From contig WGMC01000036.1 in the NCBI GenBank assembly GCA_016125265.1, forward strand, positions 62,001 through 126,000: a DNA stretch of 64,000 bases. The letters are read 5' to 3'. The notes beneath the pieces were generated by a model that was given only the letters and a program-made list of their open reading frames with translations, searched no databases and was not told where the DNA came from. Both the position numbers and the translations under genes were made by a program. Shown piece by piece: positions 23,207-32,429 of this stretch. Position 1 is the first letter of the stretch, and every line of letters begins with the position of its first letter. This DNA comes from Planctomycetaceae bacterium (GTDB taxonomy: Bacteria; Planctomycetota; UBA1135; GCA-002686595).

Positions 23207-24625
23207 ATGGTTTCCATGTTCCGCCGCCCCCGCGCCGTGCTGCCGTTGTTCGCGACCGCCGCTCTCCTGCTGCCTTCCGGCTGCGGCCCGGATGCGGCCT
23301 CGACCGCGCCCTCGAATGCGGCTGGGTCTGCAACCGCGTCCGCGGCGGCCCAGGGCGCGTTTGGCTACAGCACCGATCCGCGCGCGCGGGAGCTGCGCGC
23401 GCTCCTCGAAGTCGGTGCGGTCGACGGTGCGGCGGCGCTTCTCGCGCAGATCGGGCCGTCCCTCGGCAACGAACAGCCGGTGCTCGCGGCGCGCCTCGCC
23501 GCGGCGCGGGGCGACGCGCTCTCGGCCCTGACGGAAGTCGAGCGCGCGCGCCAGGCCGACCCGCGGGACCCGCGCCCGTACGCGACGGCCGCCGAGATCT
23601 ACGCGGGCCTCGGCCGCCTCGACGCGGCCAAGCGCGAGTACGAACGGGGCCTCGCGCTGCTGGGGCCCTCGCCCGAGCTGACCCGCGCCCTCGGTGTGAT
23701 CGGAATCTCGACACCCGGCGGGGTCACGAGCGGTCTGGTGCAGTTGGAACAGGCGCAGCGGGAGGCGCCGGAGCTCCCGTTCCTGCGCGCGCCGCTCGCG
23801 GAGGCCAACTTGTTGGTCGGCCGGGTCGCGCTCCTGCAGAACGATCCCGCCACCGCGCAGACCCACGCCGAAGCCGGTTTGGCCCTTTTGCCCGGAGATG
23901 GCGAGATTCGCCGGCTATTGGGCGAATCGTTGGCGGCCCAGGGCGAGTTCGCGGCCGCCGCCGAACGCTTCGAGGAGTTGCTCGCCGAGGGCCAGCCCCT
24001 CGCCGAGGAACTGGCTCGGCTCCACCACGGGGCTGCGACCACGGCGCTGAAGGACCGGGACCGGGCCCGCGCCATCGAGCATTACCTGCGGGCCCGCGAG
24101 CTTGGTTACGACCGGGAGGCCCTGGGTTTTGGCGCCTCGGTGCTCGACGGAGAGGCGGACAAATGTCTGGCCGACGCGCGGGAGGCCTACGGCCGGGCCG
24201 AGCTCCTGCGGGCCGGCTCGGGCGGACTGGACGCGCTCGACGGCGAGCGCGCGGCCCTCGCCGCCGAGTTGGAAGCCGAGCGCCTGGGCGAGCTCGGGAC
24301 CGCTCAGGGGGCCCTGGAACGGGCCCTGACCCTGGATCCGGAGCGCTTGGAGGCCCTGGACCTCCTCGGCAGTGTGCACCTGCGGGCGGGGCGGGCCCGG
24401 GAGGCGGCGCTCGCCTGGGAGGCGGTGTGGGCCCGGCTGGACGCGCAGGGGGACCCGCCGCCCTACCCGGTGCACCTCAACGCGGCCCGGGCCTGGGAGA
24501 TGGCGGAGCGGGTCGACCTGGCCGCGGAACTCTTGCGCCGGGAGTTGGCGCGGGACCCGAAATCCGAGTGGGCCGAGACCACCCGGGTCCGGCTCGCGGA
24601 GCTCGCGGCCGCCGGCCCGCGTTGA
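23207..24625 (+). CDS. Tetratricopeptide-repeat lipoprotein
   Basis: Envelope lipoprotein of 472 residues. The ATG at 23207 (or 23216) gives a signal peptide ending in PSGC (C26), followed by a Ser/Ala linker. From about residue 55 the protein is a run of TPR helices, for example PYATAAEIYAGLGRLDAAKR and AQTHAEAGLALLPGDGEIRR. No catalytic motif is seen. Such proteins act as assembly scaffolds. It is divergent from the glycosylase gene and 155 bases before the next membrane-anchored gene, perhaps co-transcribed with it. Confidence 0.8.
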   Translation: MVSMFRRPRAVLPLFATAALLLPSGCGPDAASTAPSNAAGSATASAAAQGAFGYSTDPRARELRALLEVGAVDGAAALLAQIGPSLGNEQPVLAARLAAARGDALSALTEVERARQADPRDPRPYATAAEIYAGLGRLDAAKREYERGLALLGPSPELTRALGVIGISTPGGVTSGLVQLEQAQREAPELPFLRAPLAEANLLVGRVALLQNDPATAQTHAEAGLALLPGDGEIRRLLGESLAAQGEFAAAAERFEELLAEGQPLAEELARLHHGAATTALKDRDRARAIEHYLRARELGYDREALGFGASVLDGEADKCLADAREAYGRAELLRAGSGGLDALDGERAALAAELEAERLGELGTAQGALERALTLDPERLEALDLLGSVHLRAGRAREAALAWEAVWARLDAQGDPPPYPVHLNAARAWEMAERVDLAAELLRRELARDPKSEWAETTRVRLAELAAAGPR

Positions 24626-24780
24626 CCCAGGAGGGGTCCTCCCCGTACCCTTTGCGGTTCGTCCCCGACGCGGAGCATCCGCGCAGGGCCCTGGCCGCGC
24701 GCCGAGGCCCGGCGCCAGGCCCGGCGCCGAGGCCCAGTGCAGCGGTTGTTGCCCGGAACGCCGGAGTCGAGGAGGCCGTC

Positions 24781-25698
24781 GTGGCCAGAAAGAACCTACT
24801 CGAAGCCTTTCAAAAGGTCGCAGAGACCCGAGACGAAGCGCAGCGCCGCGAGGCCGCGCACGGCTCGGGGTCGGTTCCGAAAGCCGCGGGTTCCAGCGTC
24901 GCCGCCAAGGACGCCGGCGCGCCTTTGCCGAGTGCCGCGGCAGCGACCGATACGAGTGCGTCGCAAGCTGCGCAAAAAGCAGCCGCGGCGGGCAGTCCGA
25001 CGAGCGCGGGCAGTCCGACAAACACTGCGCCGTCGGCGTCCGGCGAGTGGCTCGCGCGCGCCGCGGCCCTCGCTGCGCCGTTGCGCCCCGCTCCGGTCCT
25101 TGCCGCGCTCGTGGCCGTCTTCGTGCTCGGTTTTGTGCTGGGCCGTTCGGGCGGCGGAGCCGAGGTGCGCGCCGATGGCGCGGCGAGCCCCAACGCGGGG
25201 GACGACGCAGGGGATCGATCCGGCGCACCGGGTACGTCGGACGCGCCGCGCACACAGCGCGGTCCCTCGCCGAGCGAAACGCCCCTGACGGCGGGTGGGC
25301 CCACCGGGAATCGGGGCACCGCTCCGGAAGGCCAAAGTGGTGCGGTCCAGCCGCGCGAAACCGCGTACTCCACGCCCGAGGGTCTGGCACTCGAAGCGCG
25401 CCTGCGCGACCCCGCCAACGCCTACACGCTCGTCGCGATCACCTACAACGACACCGCAGCCAATCTCGAGTTGGCCGCGGAACTCAGCCAGCATTTGCGC
25501 AGCGAGGGTTTCGAGGCCAGCGATCCCATTCGCTACGGCACCACCCGCAAGTACGTGGTCGTCGTCGGTGCCGCGCCGACCGCGGACCAACTCCGCAGCA
25601 CCACCGAGCGCCTGCGCGCCACGCGGGACCCGAGCGGTCGCGCCGGCTCGTTCGCCGACGCCTTCGCGGTGTCCATCTCGAGCATCCTCGTGCGCTGA
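24781..25698 (+). CDS. Single-pass membrane protein with C-terminal SPOR-like domain
   Basis: Unrecognised protein of 305 residues. A GTG start gives MARKNLLEAFQKVAET; the long in-frame sequence upstream overlaps the TPR gene and is not coding. A low-complexity Ala/Ser segment is followed by one TM helix (PAPVLAALVAVFVLGFVLG, near residues 105-123), another disordered Gly/Pro/Thr linker, and a folded C-terminal domain of about 95 residues (AYTLVAITYND through VVVVGAAPTADQLR). Its beta-alpha pattern and position resemble SPOR peptidoglycan-binding domains, but without a decisive motif. A cell-wall role is a guess. Confidence 0.6.
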   Translation: MARKNLLEAFQKVAETRDEAQRREAAHGSGSVPKAAGSSVAAKDAGAPLPSAAAATDTSASQAAQKAAAAGSPTSAGSPTNTAPSASGEWLARAAALAAPLRPAPVLAALVAVFVLGFVLGRSGGGAEVRADGAASPNAGDDAGDRSGAPGTSDAPRTQRGPSPSETPLTAGGPTGNRGTAPEGQSGAVQPRETAYSTPEGLALEARLRDPANAYTLVAITYNDTAANLELAAELSQHLRSEGFEASDPIRYGTTRKYVVVVGAAPTADQLRSTTERLRATRDPSGRAGSFADAFAVSISSILVR

Positions 25699-25839
25699 CA
25701 ACCACCGGTGCGCGCCGCTCCTCGCAGCGTGTGTCCGGCTCACCCAAGTATCGAAAGCCACCGGCACCCAGAACGGGAGTCGGAATCCCAGAAAGAGTCC
25801 GGCGACTCCCAGCGAACCCCGCCCCAGCCCCCAACTCCC

Positions 25840-26133
25840 ATGTCGATCCACCGCAGCCTCCGCGGCGTGAACACCCTGACCGGCGAACGCAGCGTGCTGT
25901 CTCGCTTCGAGCGCGTGCAGAAGATGCTGCGCGACGGCAAACTCGAGGCCAAGTCCTCCTCGCCCTACGGGCTGCCGAAGATGCGCACGCGCTTCAAGGT
26001 CGTGTCCGGCAAGCGCGCGAAGGAAGTTGCCGAGGCCGCCACCACAGCGAAGGACGCCAAAGCACCGGCCAAGGGTGCCCCCGCGGCGAAGCCCGCCGCC
26101 GCCGCAGCCGCCAAGCCCGCCGCGAAGAAGTGA
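25840..26133 (+). CDS. PVC-type small basic protein with Ala/Lys/Pro tail
   Basis: Short, strongly basic protein of 97 residues. The core (MSIHRSLRG, ERVQKMLRDGK, YGLPKMRTRFKVV) matches the small basic protein family conserved in Planctomycetes, Verrucomicrobia and Chlamydiae, thought from its charge to associate with nucleic acid or ribosomes. I chose this ATG because MSIHRSL is the family N-terminus. The usual protein ends soon after the core; here a tail of about 35 residues follows, almost only Ala, Lys and Pro, like histone H1 tails. This gene is the best taxonomic marker in the window. Confidence 0.85.
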   Translation: MSIHRSLRGVNTLTGERSVLSRFERVQKMLRDGKLEAKSSSPYGLPKMRTRFKVVSGKRAKEVAEAATTAKDAKAPAKGAPAAKPAAAAAAKPAAKK

Positions 26134-26286
26134 TCTCGGGTTAGGAAGCGCGCCGGCGTCGTCGCGAAGAGAGGCGGCCGACGCGCGCTACCCCGCGCCC
26201 GATTGGCGTTGGCTCCGCGTCGGACCAGTCCCCATCCCGCCCCCCGTGGGCGGCGGGAGCGCTCCGCCCGGGGCCAACTTCGTTCC

Positions 26287-27174
26287 ATGAACACCGACGT
26301 CGAGCTTCCGCCAACCCACGGTTCCTCAGGGGCTCCTTCCGGAGCTCCTTCCGGAGTCCGCGGTGACCGCGCGTCACCGTCCCGGGGTGAAACGGCACCC
26401 CTGATCGAGGTTTTTGCCTCCATCCAGGGCGAGGGCCTGTACGTGGGCGAGCCGCAGGTTTTTGTGCGCCTGGCGGGTTGCCCGCTGCGCTGCCGGTACT
26501 GCGACACGCCGCATTCTTGGGCGATCCACGCGGAAGCGCGTGTCCCCGGGGCGACGGCCGAGGCTTCGCCGCAACGTGTTCCCGCCTGGCACGACGTCAA
26601 GGCGTTGCTCGAGCGTGTGCGCGCGGCGGAATCCGGAGCGCGGCGCACGGTCAGCCTGACGGGTGGCGAGCCGCTGCTCTGGCCGCGGTTCGCGGCGGAG
26701 CTGGCACGTGCCCTTGCGCCCCGGCGTGTGCACCTCGAGACGGCCGGAGCGCATCCGCAAGCCCTCGAGACGCTGCTCGCGCACGTGGCGCACGTCAGCC
26801 TCGACCTGAAGCTCGCCGCGGACCTCCAAGCGCCCGTCGAAGGCGTGGACCTGCCCGAACGCGAGCCGGAACCGCGGGATGCCGCGGGCTGGCGCGCAGT
26901 GCGCCGGCATGTACTGCCGCTCTTGGTGGACCGCGACGCCTGCGCCAAACTGGTCGTCACCGAACACACGGACGTCGCCGAGGCGCTGGTTGCGCTCGAC
27001 GACCTCCGCGAGTTGGCGCCGCGTGTGCCCGTTTTCCTGCAGCCCGCGACCCCGCGGCCCCGCGCGGCCGCACCCGAACCGGCGCGCGTCGACGCCCTCG
27101 TGCAGGGGGCGCTCGAACGGGGCCTTTCCGTGCGCTCCTTGCCCCAGATCCACCCCCTCCTCGGACTGCCCTGA
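26287..27174 (+). CDS. queE: 7-carboxy-7-deazaguanine synthase (radical SAM)
   Basis: Catalyses ring contraction of 6-carboxytetrahydropterin to 7-carboxy-7-deazaguanine, a step towards queuosine in tRNA. 295 residues. The family signature FASIQGEG is near residue 42, followed by the radical-SAM motif C65-x3-C69-x2-C72, the CX3CX2C spacing usual for this enzyme, then the TGGEP SAM-binding motif. The first 35 residues are an extra disordered leader containing a short repeat (GAPSGAPSG). queC, queD and queF are not in the window. The stop overlaps the start of der by one base (TGATG), so the two are coupled. Confidence 0.9.
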   Translation: MNTDVELPPTHGSSGAPSGAPSGVRGDRASPSRGETAPLIEVFASIQGEGLYVGEPQVFVRLAGCPLRCRYCDTPHSWAIHAEARVPGATAEASPQRVPAWHDVKALLERVRAAESGARRTVSLTGGEPLLWPRFAAELARALAPRRVHLETAGAHPQALETLLAHVAHVSLDLKLAADLQAPVEGVDLPEREPEPRDAAGWRAVRRHVLPLLVDRDACAKLVVTEHTDVAEALVALDDLRELAPRVPVFLQPATPRPRAAAPEPARVDALVQGALERGLSVRSLPQIHPLLGLP

Positions 27175-28721
27175 TGGCTCCCCAATCCCCGCCGCGCATC
27201 GCCATCGTCGGCCGCCCGAACGTCGGCAAATCCACCCTGCTGAACCGCCTGTGCGGCAGTTTGGTCAGCATCGTCGAGCCCACCGAAGGTGTGACGCGGG
27301 ACCGCATCGGTGTGCCCGTCGAACTCTCCGGTTCCCGCCGCAAGGCCGTCGTCGAGATCATGGACACGGGCGGCATCGGCATCGTCGACCGCCAGGATCT
27401 CGGCTCCCACGTGGAAGAGCAGGTGCGCGCGGCCGTGTTGACCGCCGACCTGATCCTGTTCCTGGTCGACGTGCGCACGGGAATCACACCCCTCGACCAG
27501 GAAGTGGCGCGGCGCCTGCGGCCCCTCGAAGTGCCGATCCTCTTGGTGGCCAACAAGTCCGAAGGCGACAAGTTGCAGTGGGACGTGGACGGTTTCCGCC
27601 GCCTGGGCATGGCCGGGGATCCCATTGCCATCAGCGCGCAGAACGGCGAGCGCATCGACGAGCTGGTCGACGCGATCCTCGAGCGCCTTCCCGAGGGCAG
27701 TCTCGACGCGGCGCGGCCGAATCCGGCGCTCAAACTCGCGGTCGTCGGGCGGCGCAACGCCGGCAAGTCGACGTTCGTCAACTCCCTCGCGCGCGAGGAG
27801 CGCATGATCGTTTCGGAGGTGCCCGGCACGACCCGCGACGCGGTGGACGTCGTGCTCGAACGCGACGGGGAGACCGTCGTGGTGATCGACACCGCCGGTG
27901 TGCGCAAGAAATCCAGCTTCGAGGACGCGATCGACTTCTTCTCCGATTCGCGCTCCTACCGCGCCGTGCGCCGCGCGGACGTCGTGCTGCTGCTGTTCGA
28001 CGCGTCGGTGCCGCTGTCGGGGCTCGAGAAGCGCCTGGCGCGATACGCGGTCGACCACCACAAACCACTGATCCTGGGGGCCAACAAGTGGGACCTCTGC
28101 GAGGGCAAGATGTCGCTCGCGCAGCTCGAGGCCTACGTCAACGCGCAGTTGCCCGGCATTTCCTACGCGCCGATGATCGCGTTGAGCGCGGGCAACCGCT
28201 GGCAGGTGGAGGAGGCCTTCCAATTGGCCCGCGACCTCTTCCTCCAAGCGGCGCTGCGTGTCGGCACGGGCGAGCTGAACCGCGTGCTGCGCCGGGCCCT
28301 CGAGGCGCGTGCGCCGACCGCGCAGGGTCACCGCGTCAAGATCCATTACGCCACGCAGGCCGAGCGCATCCCGCCGACGTTCGTGGTGTTCGTCAACGAG
28401 AAGCGGCTGATCAGCAAGGACTACCTGCGCTACCTCGAGAACCGCATGCGCGACGAGCTGCCCTTCAAGGAAGTGCCGCTCCACATCGTGCTCCGCGAGC
28501 GCAACCGGGGCGACGCAGAGGTGCCGACGGAACCTTCCGCCCGCGACGCCGCGCGCCCGGCGCGGGGCGAGTCCCGCAGCGCCCGCGCGGCGCCGGCCGA
28601 CGAGTTCGCCGACGCGCCGCCCTCCGACGAGGACATCGACGTCGAGTTCGACGAGGATCTGGCCGCGGAGTTCGACGAGGATCTCGGCGAGCCGGCCAAC
28701 TGGGTGGAGGACGATCTTTGA
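27174..28721 (+). CDS. der: Ribosome assembly GTPase Der (EngA)
   Basis: Double-GTPase factor for 50S subunit maturation, 515 residues. The ATG overlaps the queE stop. First G domain: GRPNVGKS (13-20), DTGG and NKSEGD. Second: GRRNAGKS (192-199), DTAGV and NKWDL. The C-terminal KH-like domain follows (YATQAERIPPTFVVFVN). After about residue 445 there is an extra tail of some 70 residues, first Arg/Ala-rich, then very acidic (repeated FDEDL). The tail is unusual: E. coli Der ends shortly after the KH domain. Confidence 0.95.
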   Translation: MAPQSPPRIAIVGRPNVGKSTLLNRLCGSLVSIVEPTEGVTRDRIGVPVELSGSRRKAVVEIMDTGGIGIVDRQDLGSHVEEQVRAAVLTADLILFLVDVRTGITPLDQEVARRLRPLEVPILLVANKSEGDKLQWDVDGFRRLGMAGDPIAISAQNGERIDELVDAILERLPEGSLDAARPNPALKLAVVGRRNAGKSTFVNSLAREERMIVSEVPGTTRDAVDVVLERDGETVVVIDTAGVRKKSSFEDAIDFFSDSRSYRAVRRADVVLLLFDASVPLSGLEKRLARYAVDHHKPLILGANKWDLCEGKMSLAQLEAYVNAQLPGISYAPMIALSAGNRWQVEEAFQLARDLFLQAALRVGTGELNRVLRRALEARAPTAQGHRVKIHYATQAERIPPTFVVFVNEKRLISKDYLRYLENRMRDELPFKEVPLHIVLRERNRGDAEVPTEPSARDAARPARGESRSARAAPADEFADAPPSDEDIDVEFDEDLAAEFDEDLGEPANWVEDDL

Positions 28722-28723
28722 AC

Positions 28724-29218
28724 ATGACGCGGACGTGGATACTCGGGTGGTTGCTGGTGCCGGTCCTTTGCCTCTGCCTCTTGGGGTGCAGCTCGTCGGA
28801 GGAGGGCCCGGACGGCGAGTGGCTGAAGGCCGAGGTGTCCGTCGGCAGCGAGAATTTTCTGCTGCTGATCTGCCGCAACGCGCTCAACGATCAGGGCTTC
28901 CCCGTGGGTGCGGGCCTGGACGCGGACGCGCTGACGATCGTCAGCGGTTGGCGCACCCAACTCGCCCCGTTCCGCGGGCAGGGGATGCGGCACCGGGCCC
29001 ACTTGCGCTGCACCGAACTCGAGGGCGACCGCTGGGCCGTGGAGGTGCGTGTGCAGTCGCAGGTCAACATGGACATCGTGCGGCCGACGGACCTGACCTA
29101 CGCCGAGTGGGAGTGGCGCCCGGACGACCAGACGCAGGCCCGGGTGCTTCTGGCCCAGGTTCGCTCCCTGCTGGGGGAGCCGCTCGAGTTGCGTACTGGC
29201 GGCGTCAAGGCCAACTAG
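28724..29218 (+). CDS. Small predicted lipoprotein
   Basis: Unrecognised 164-residue protein. The signal peptide ends in a good lipobox (LLGC, C22) followed by SSSEEG. The rest is a single mixed alpha/beta domain with acidic surface; the sequence has a TYAEWEWRP block and ends without further motifs. The ATG starts two bases after the der stop, so it is probably in the same transcript. The substitution-like pair of N-terminal starts (TTG 28718, ATG 28724) does not change the call. Confidence 0.7.
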   Translation: MTRTWILGWLLVPVLCLCLLGCSSSEEGPDGEWLKAEVSVGSENFLLLICRNALNDQGFPVGAGLDADALTIVSGWRTQLAPFRGQGMRHRAHLRCTELEGDRWAVEVRVQSQVNMDIVRPTDLTYAEWEWRPDDQTQARVLLAQVRSLLGEPLELRTGGVKAN

Positions 29219-29522
29219 CCCGCCGGGCCGACCGGGACGCGATCGATCGCGGGGGCCCCCGGACGGGCGCGACTTCGAGGGGGCCGCGCTCGGCGCGCCC
29301 GGTCCCTGGGGTACCCTAGTCGCCCCCGAGACCGCGGCGGCGCCCATCCGCCCCCGTGCCCGGCCCCGGCCTCAAGCCGCGGCCCGGTCGCCGGTCGATG
29401 GCACCCCCGCGGTCGTGTTCGCCGCGATCGCTCCGTTCGTCCGTCCTGCGGCACTCCCCCCGGCACCGGCCACCGCCCCCTCCCCCGACTCCGTTCCCTC
29501 GACCCGTCCCCTCCCGGTCGCC
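29219..29522. other. 304-bp intergenic region before polysaccharide locus
   Basis: No gene supported. Two adjacent perfect palindromes (CGCGATCGATCGCG at 29238-29251 and GGGGGCCCCC at 29251-29260) lie 20-40 bases past the lipoprotein stop and may end the upstream transcript. The promoter of the export locus should be in the remainder; no clear boxes. Confidence 0.4.
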
Positions 29523-30536
29523 ATGTCCCAGCCCAGAGCGCCTATACCCGCCCACGACACACCAGTGCCCGCAGCCGCGGCGGACCTGGGCGGACGCCAC
29601 GTCCCCGGGCCCTGGGTCGGTTCCGACGCGCCCAGCATCTGGACGCTGATCGCGCGAGTGCCCGCCTTCCCGAGGAAGGTGCTGAACCACCGCGACCTGG
29701 TGCTCTCCAGCATCATCCGCGAGCTGCGTGCGCGCTTCCAGGGCACGTTGCTCGGTTGGATGTGGCCGCTCGTCTACCCGATCTTCATGTTCGCGGTCTA
29801 CTACTTCATCTTCGCCGAGCTGCTGCAGATGAAGATGCCCGGCATCACGGACGACCAGAAGCCCGCCATGGGCATCTTCATGTTCGTGGGAGTGCTGATC
29901 TGGACCGGGTTCGCCGAAGGCATGCTGCGCGCCGGCAACGTGATCGTCGAGAACGGCAACCTGATCAAGAAGCTGGCGTTTCCCACCGAGCTGTTGCCGT
30001 TCAACGTGACGGTGGTGGGGCTCACGACCATGTTGTTCGGCGTGGGCATCTACCTCGCCGTGCTGTGGGGCAGCGTGGGCCTCCATGCGGTGGGGCTGAT
30101 CGAAACACCACTTTGGCCCGATGCGCCGGGGTTGGGCCTCCTCTGGATGCCGGTGTTGCTGCTCGTGCAGTTGATGTTCACCGTCGGCATCGGACTCCTC
30201 TTGGCGACGATGCAAGTGTTCCTGCGCGACACGATGCAGCTCGCGTCGATCCTCACGCTGACCTGGATGTTCGTGACGCCGGTGTTCTGGGTGGCGAGTC
30301 CCCAAGTGATCGGGGGCATCGAGCCGTACATGGACACCCTGGCCCTGAACCCGGCGCTGCACCTTCTGAACTGCTGGCGCTGGGTGCTCATGGTCGGGCA
30401 ACCCGCGGTCGTCTTCGACGGCCAGCCCGCGTTCCTCGAGTCCCTCGGCACCATTTCGATCTGGGCCGTCTGCCTGTTCGTCGTCGGCTACCTGTTCTTC
30501 CTGCGGTCCCAACGGCGCTTTGCCGACGAGGTCTGA
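29523..30536 (+). CDS. wzm: ABC-2 type polysaccharide export permease (Wzm-like)
   Basis: Inner-membrane half of an ABC exporter for a lipid-linked polysaccharide (O-antigen or similar). 337 residues with six predicted TM helices. The family block HRDLVLSSIIRELRARFQGT, then LGWMWPLVYPIFMF, is clear, as is the late FVTPVFWVA segment. An N-terminal extension of about 55 Pro/Ala-rich residues is not typical; the ATG at 29523 was preferred over further upstream starts for that reason. The partner ATPase follows after four bases, and seven sugar-enzyme genes come next. Confidence 0.9.
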   Translation: MSQPRAPIPAHDTPVPAAAADLGGRHVPGPWVGSDAPSIWTLIARVPAFPRKVLNHRDLVLSSIIRELRARFQGTLLGWMWPLVYPIFMFAVYYFIFAELLQMKMPGITDDQKPAMGIFMFVGVLIWTGFAEGMLRAGNVIVENGNLIKKLAFPTELLPFNVTVVGLTTMLFGVGIYLAVLWGSVGLHAVGLIETPLWPDAPGLGLLWMPVLLLVQLMFTVGIGLLLATMQVFLRDTMQLASILTLTWMFVTPVFWVASPQVIGGIEPYMDTLALNPALHLLNCWRWVLMVGQPAVVFDGQPAFLESLGTISIWAVCLFVVGYLFFLRSQRRFADEV

Positions 30537-30540
30537 CGCC

Positions 30541-31827
30541 ATGGGCGCAATCACGTACGGCGTCGAAGCCGAGAAGCTTGGGAAGGCCTACCGCCTGTAC
30601 CGCAGCCCGTTCCACCGGGTGCTGGAATCGGTCAGCTTCGGCAAGGTCAACGGCCACTCGCAGTTCTGGGCGCTGCGGGACATCGACTTCAAACTGCGCC
30701 GCGGGGCCTCCATGGGCCTTTGCGGCGCCAACGGAGCCGGCAAGTCGACCCTGCTGAAGGTGCTTTCGGGCATCACGGCGCCGACCGAGGGACGCCTGCG
30801 GCTCAACGGCCGGGTCGCCAGCTTGCTCGAGCTGGGCGCCGGCTTCCACCTCGACTTCTCCGGGCGCTCGAACATCATGCTGAACGGCGTGATGATGGGC
30901 TTCACGCGCCGCGAGATGATGGCGCGCATGGACGAGATCATCGACTTCGCCGAGCTCGGCAAGTACATCGATGAACCCGTGCGCACCTACTCGTCGGGCA
31001 TGGGCCTGCGCCTCGGATTCGCCATCGCTATCGCGGTGGACCCGGAGATCCTCATCATCGACGAGGTCTTCGCGGTGGGGGACATGTACTTCCAGAAGAA
31101 GTGCGTGGATCGCATCTTCGACTTCAAGCGCCGCGGCAAGACGATCCTCTTCTGCAGCCACAGCCTCTACGACATTCGCCAGTTGTGCGACGAGGCGATC
31201 TGGGTGCGCGACGGCCGCAGCGCGGCGCAGGGCGACGCCCTCTACGTCACCAACGAATACACCTCCTACCAGCGTCAGCACATCGACGACGCCAGCCGGG
31301 CCCTCGAGGGTCTGATCCCGGCGAACACGGTGCGCGAGGACGGGCTGCCGGCCCAGTTGCCCAAGGTGCGCGAGGCGCGTGTCTACAAGCTGGGCACCGA
31401 CGAGGAGTGTTACGAGGTTCACTGCGGTGACGGCATCGAGATCCGCGTGTGGTGGGAGAACCCCGATCCCGAGGGCATCCCGATCCACCTCGGGATCGGA
31501 CTTCTGCGGCAGGACACCACGGTGGCGGCGGGGATCGGCACGCAGTTGGACGGGCTCAGCCTGAAGGGCAGCGAGGGCTGCGCGGTCCTACGCATCCCGA
31601 ACCTGCCGCTGCTCGCGGGCCAGTTCCTCTTGCCCGTCGTTCTGTTCGACGAGGGCGGCATCCACCGCTACCACGAGTACCTGGTGCCCGAGAACCTGTT
31701 CGTGCGCGCGTTCACCAAGGAGGTGGGCCTGGTGCGCATTCCCCACGAGTGGGACCTGGAATCCGGGCGACCGGTCCCTGACCACCCCACACGTCCGCGG
31801 AAAAGCGCCGCGGCCCCCGGCCGGTGA
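30541..31827 (+). CDS. wzt: Polysaccharide ABC exporter ATPase (Wzt-like) with C-terminal glycan domain
   Basis: Cytoplasmic ATPase that powers export through the Wzm-like permease. 428 residues. Walker A GANGAGKS (62-69), signature YSSGMGLRLGF, the Walker B stretch ILIIDEVFAVGD and the H-loop SHSL are present. Residues about 265-410 form a beta-rich Wzt C-terminal domain, which in O-antigen systems recognises the modified chain end and so sets glycan length and identity. The stop overlaps the next gene by four bases. Confidence 0.92.
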   Translation: MGAITYGVEAEKLGKAYRLYRSPFHRVLESVSFGKVNGHSQFWALRDIDFKLRRGASMGLCGANGAGKSTLLKVLSGITAPTEGRLRLNGRVASLLELGAGFHLDFSGRSNIMLNGVMMGFTRREMMARMDEIIDFAELGKYIDEPVRTYSSGMGLRLGFAIAIAVDPEILIIDEVFAVGDMYFQKKCVDRIFDFKRRGKTILFCSHSLYDIRQLCDEAIWVRDGRSAAQGDALYVTNEYTSYQRQHIDDASRALEGLIPANTVREDGLPAQLPKVREARVYKLGTDEECYEVHCGDGIEIRVWWENPDPEGIPIHLGIGLLRQDTTVAAGIGTQLDGLSLKGSEGCAVLRIPNLPLLAGQFLLPVVLFDEGGIHRYHEYLVPENLFVRAFTKEVGLVRIPHEWDLESGRPVPDHPTRPRKSAAAPGR

Positions 31828-32429
31828 GCCCGGGCCCCACACGACCCCGCCGGCGCCTGTCGGCCATGGTCGTCAACTACAACACGGGAGCCTTCGCCGA
31901 GGTGGCGATCGCGTCCCTGCGCGTGGAGTGGCGGCGCGAGGGCCGACACATGGACGATCTCGAGATCGTCCTCGTGGACAACAACTCGCCCCAGGACCAA
32001 TCCGAGTTCCTGGAGCGCATCGAAGCCAGCGGCGTGACGGTCCTGCGCAGCAAGGACAACCTGGGGTACGCCGGCGGCATGAACCTGGCGTTCGAGCACA
32101 CGTGCGGCGAGCCCACGGACATCGTCGCGCTGCTCAATCCGGACCTCTACTTCCTGCCCGGTTCGATCGCCGCGCTGATGGACTACGTGGCGGAGAACCC
32201 GGATGTGGGCGCCGCGGATCCGCGCACGTATTTCGATCCAGGCAAGCGGCTGCAGTTGCCGCGCAACCTCCTGCCGACGCTGTTCGAGCACGCCTTCGAA
32301 CTTCTCGCTGCGCTTTGCGCCGGTGCTGCGCGCGTACTCGCGCCGCCGCCAGCGTTTGGCGGCCGAGTGGTGGACTTCGGCCGAGCCAATCGACGCGGAC
32401 ATGCTCTCGGGTTGCTGCGTGTTCCTTAG
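31824..32429 (+). CDS. GT2 glycosyltransferase, N-terminal part (frameshifted gene)
   Basis: First part of a family 2 glycosyltransferase starting at a GTG that overlaps the Wzt stop. The GT-A fold is clear: VVNYNTG, then IVLVDNNSPQDQ, LRSKDNLGYAGGMN and ALLNPDLYFLPGS, the place of the metal-binding motif. After about residue 157 (near FEHAFE) the frame loses similarity and becomes Ala/Arg-rich, ending at 32429, while the continuation of the enzyme appears in the +1 frame from about 32296. One base indel, real or a sequencing error, explains this. Confidence 0.8.
   Translation: MSPGPTRPRRRLSAMVVNYNTGAFAEVAIASLRVEWRREGRHMDDLEIVLVDNNSPQDQSEFLERIEASGVTVLRSKDNLGYAGGMNLAFEHTCGEPTDIVALLNPDLYFLPGSIAALMDYVAENPDVGAADPRTYFDPGKRLQLPRNLLPTLFEHAFELLAALCAGAARVLAPPPAFGGRVVDFGRANRRGHALGLLRVP

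Noticed and set aside
24626-24780. N-terminal extension of the membrane protein gene starting upstream of 24781
   Set aside because: The frame is open but overlaps the TPR gene and has Arg/Gly/Pro composition typical of a shadow; the GTG at 24781 gives a sensible N-terminus.
30541-31827. Drug or teichoic-acid exporter ATPase
   Set aside because: The C-terminal beta domain and neighbouring glycosyltransferases fit a Wzt-type O-antigen ATPase better.
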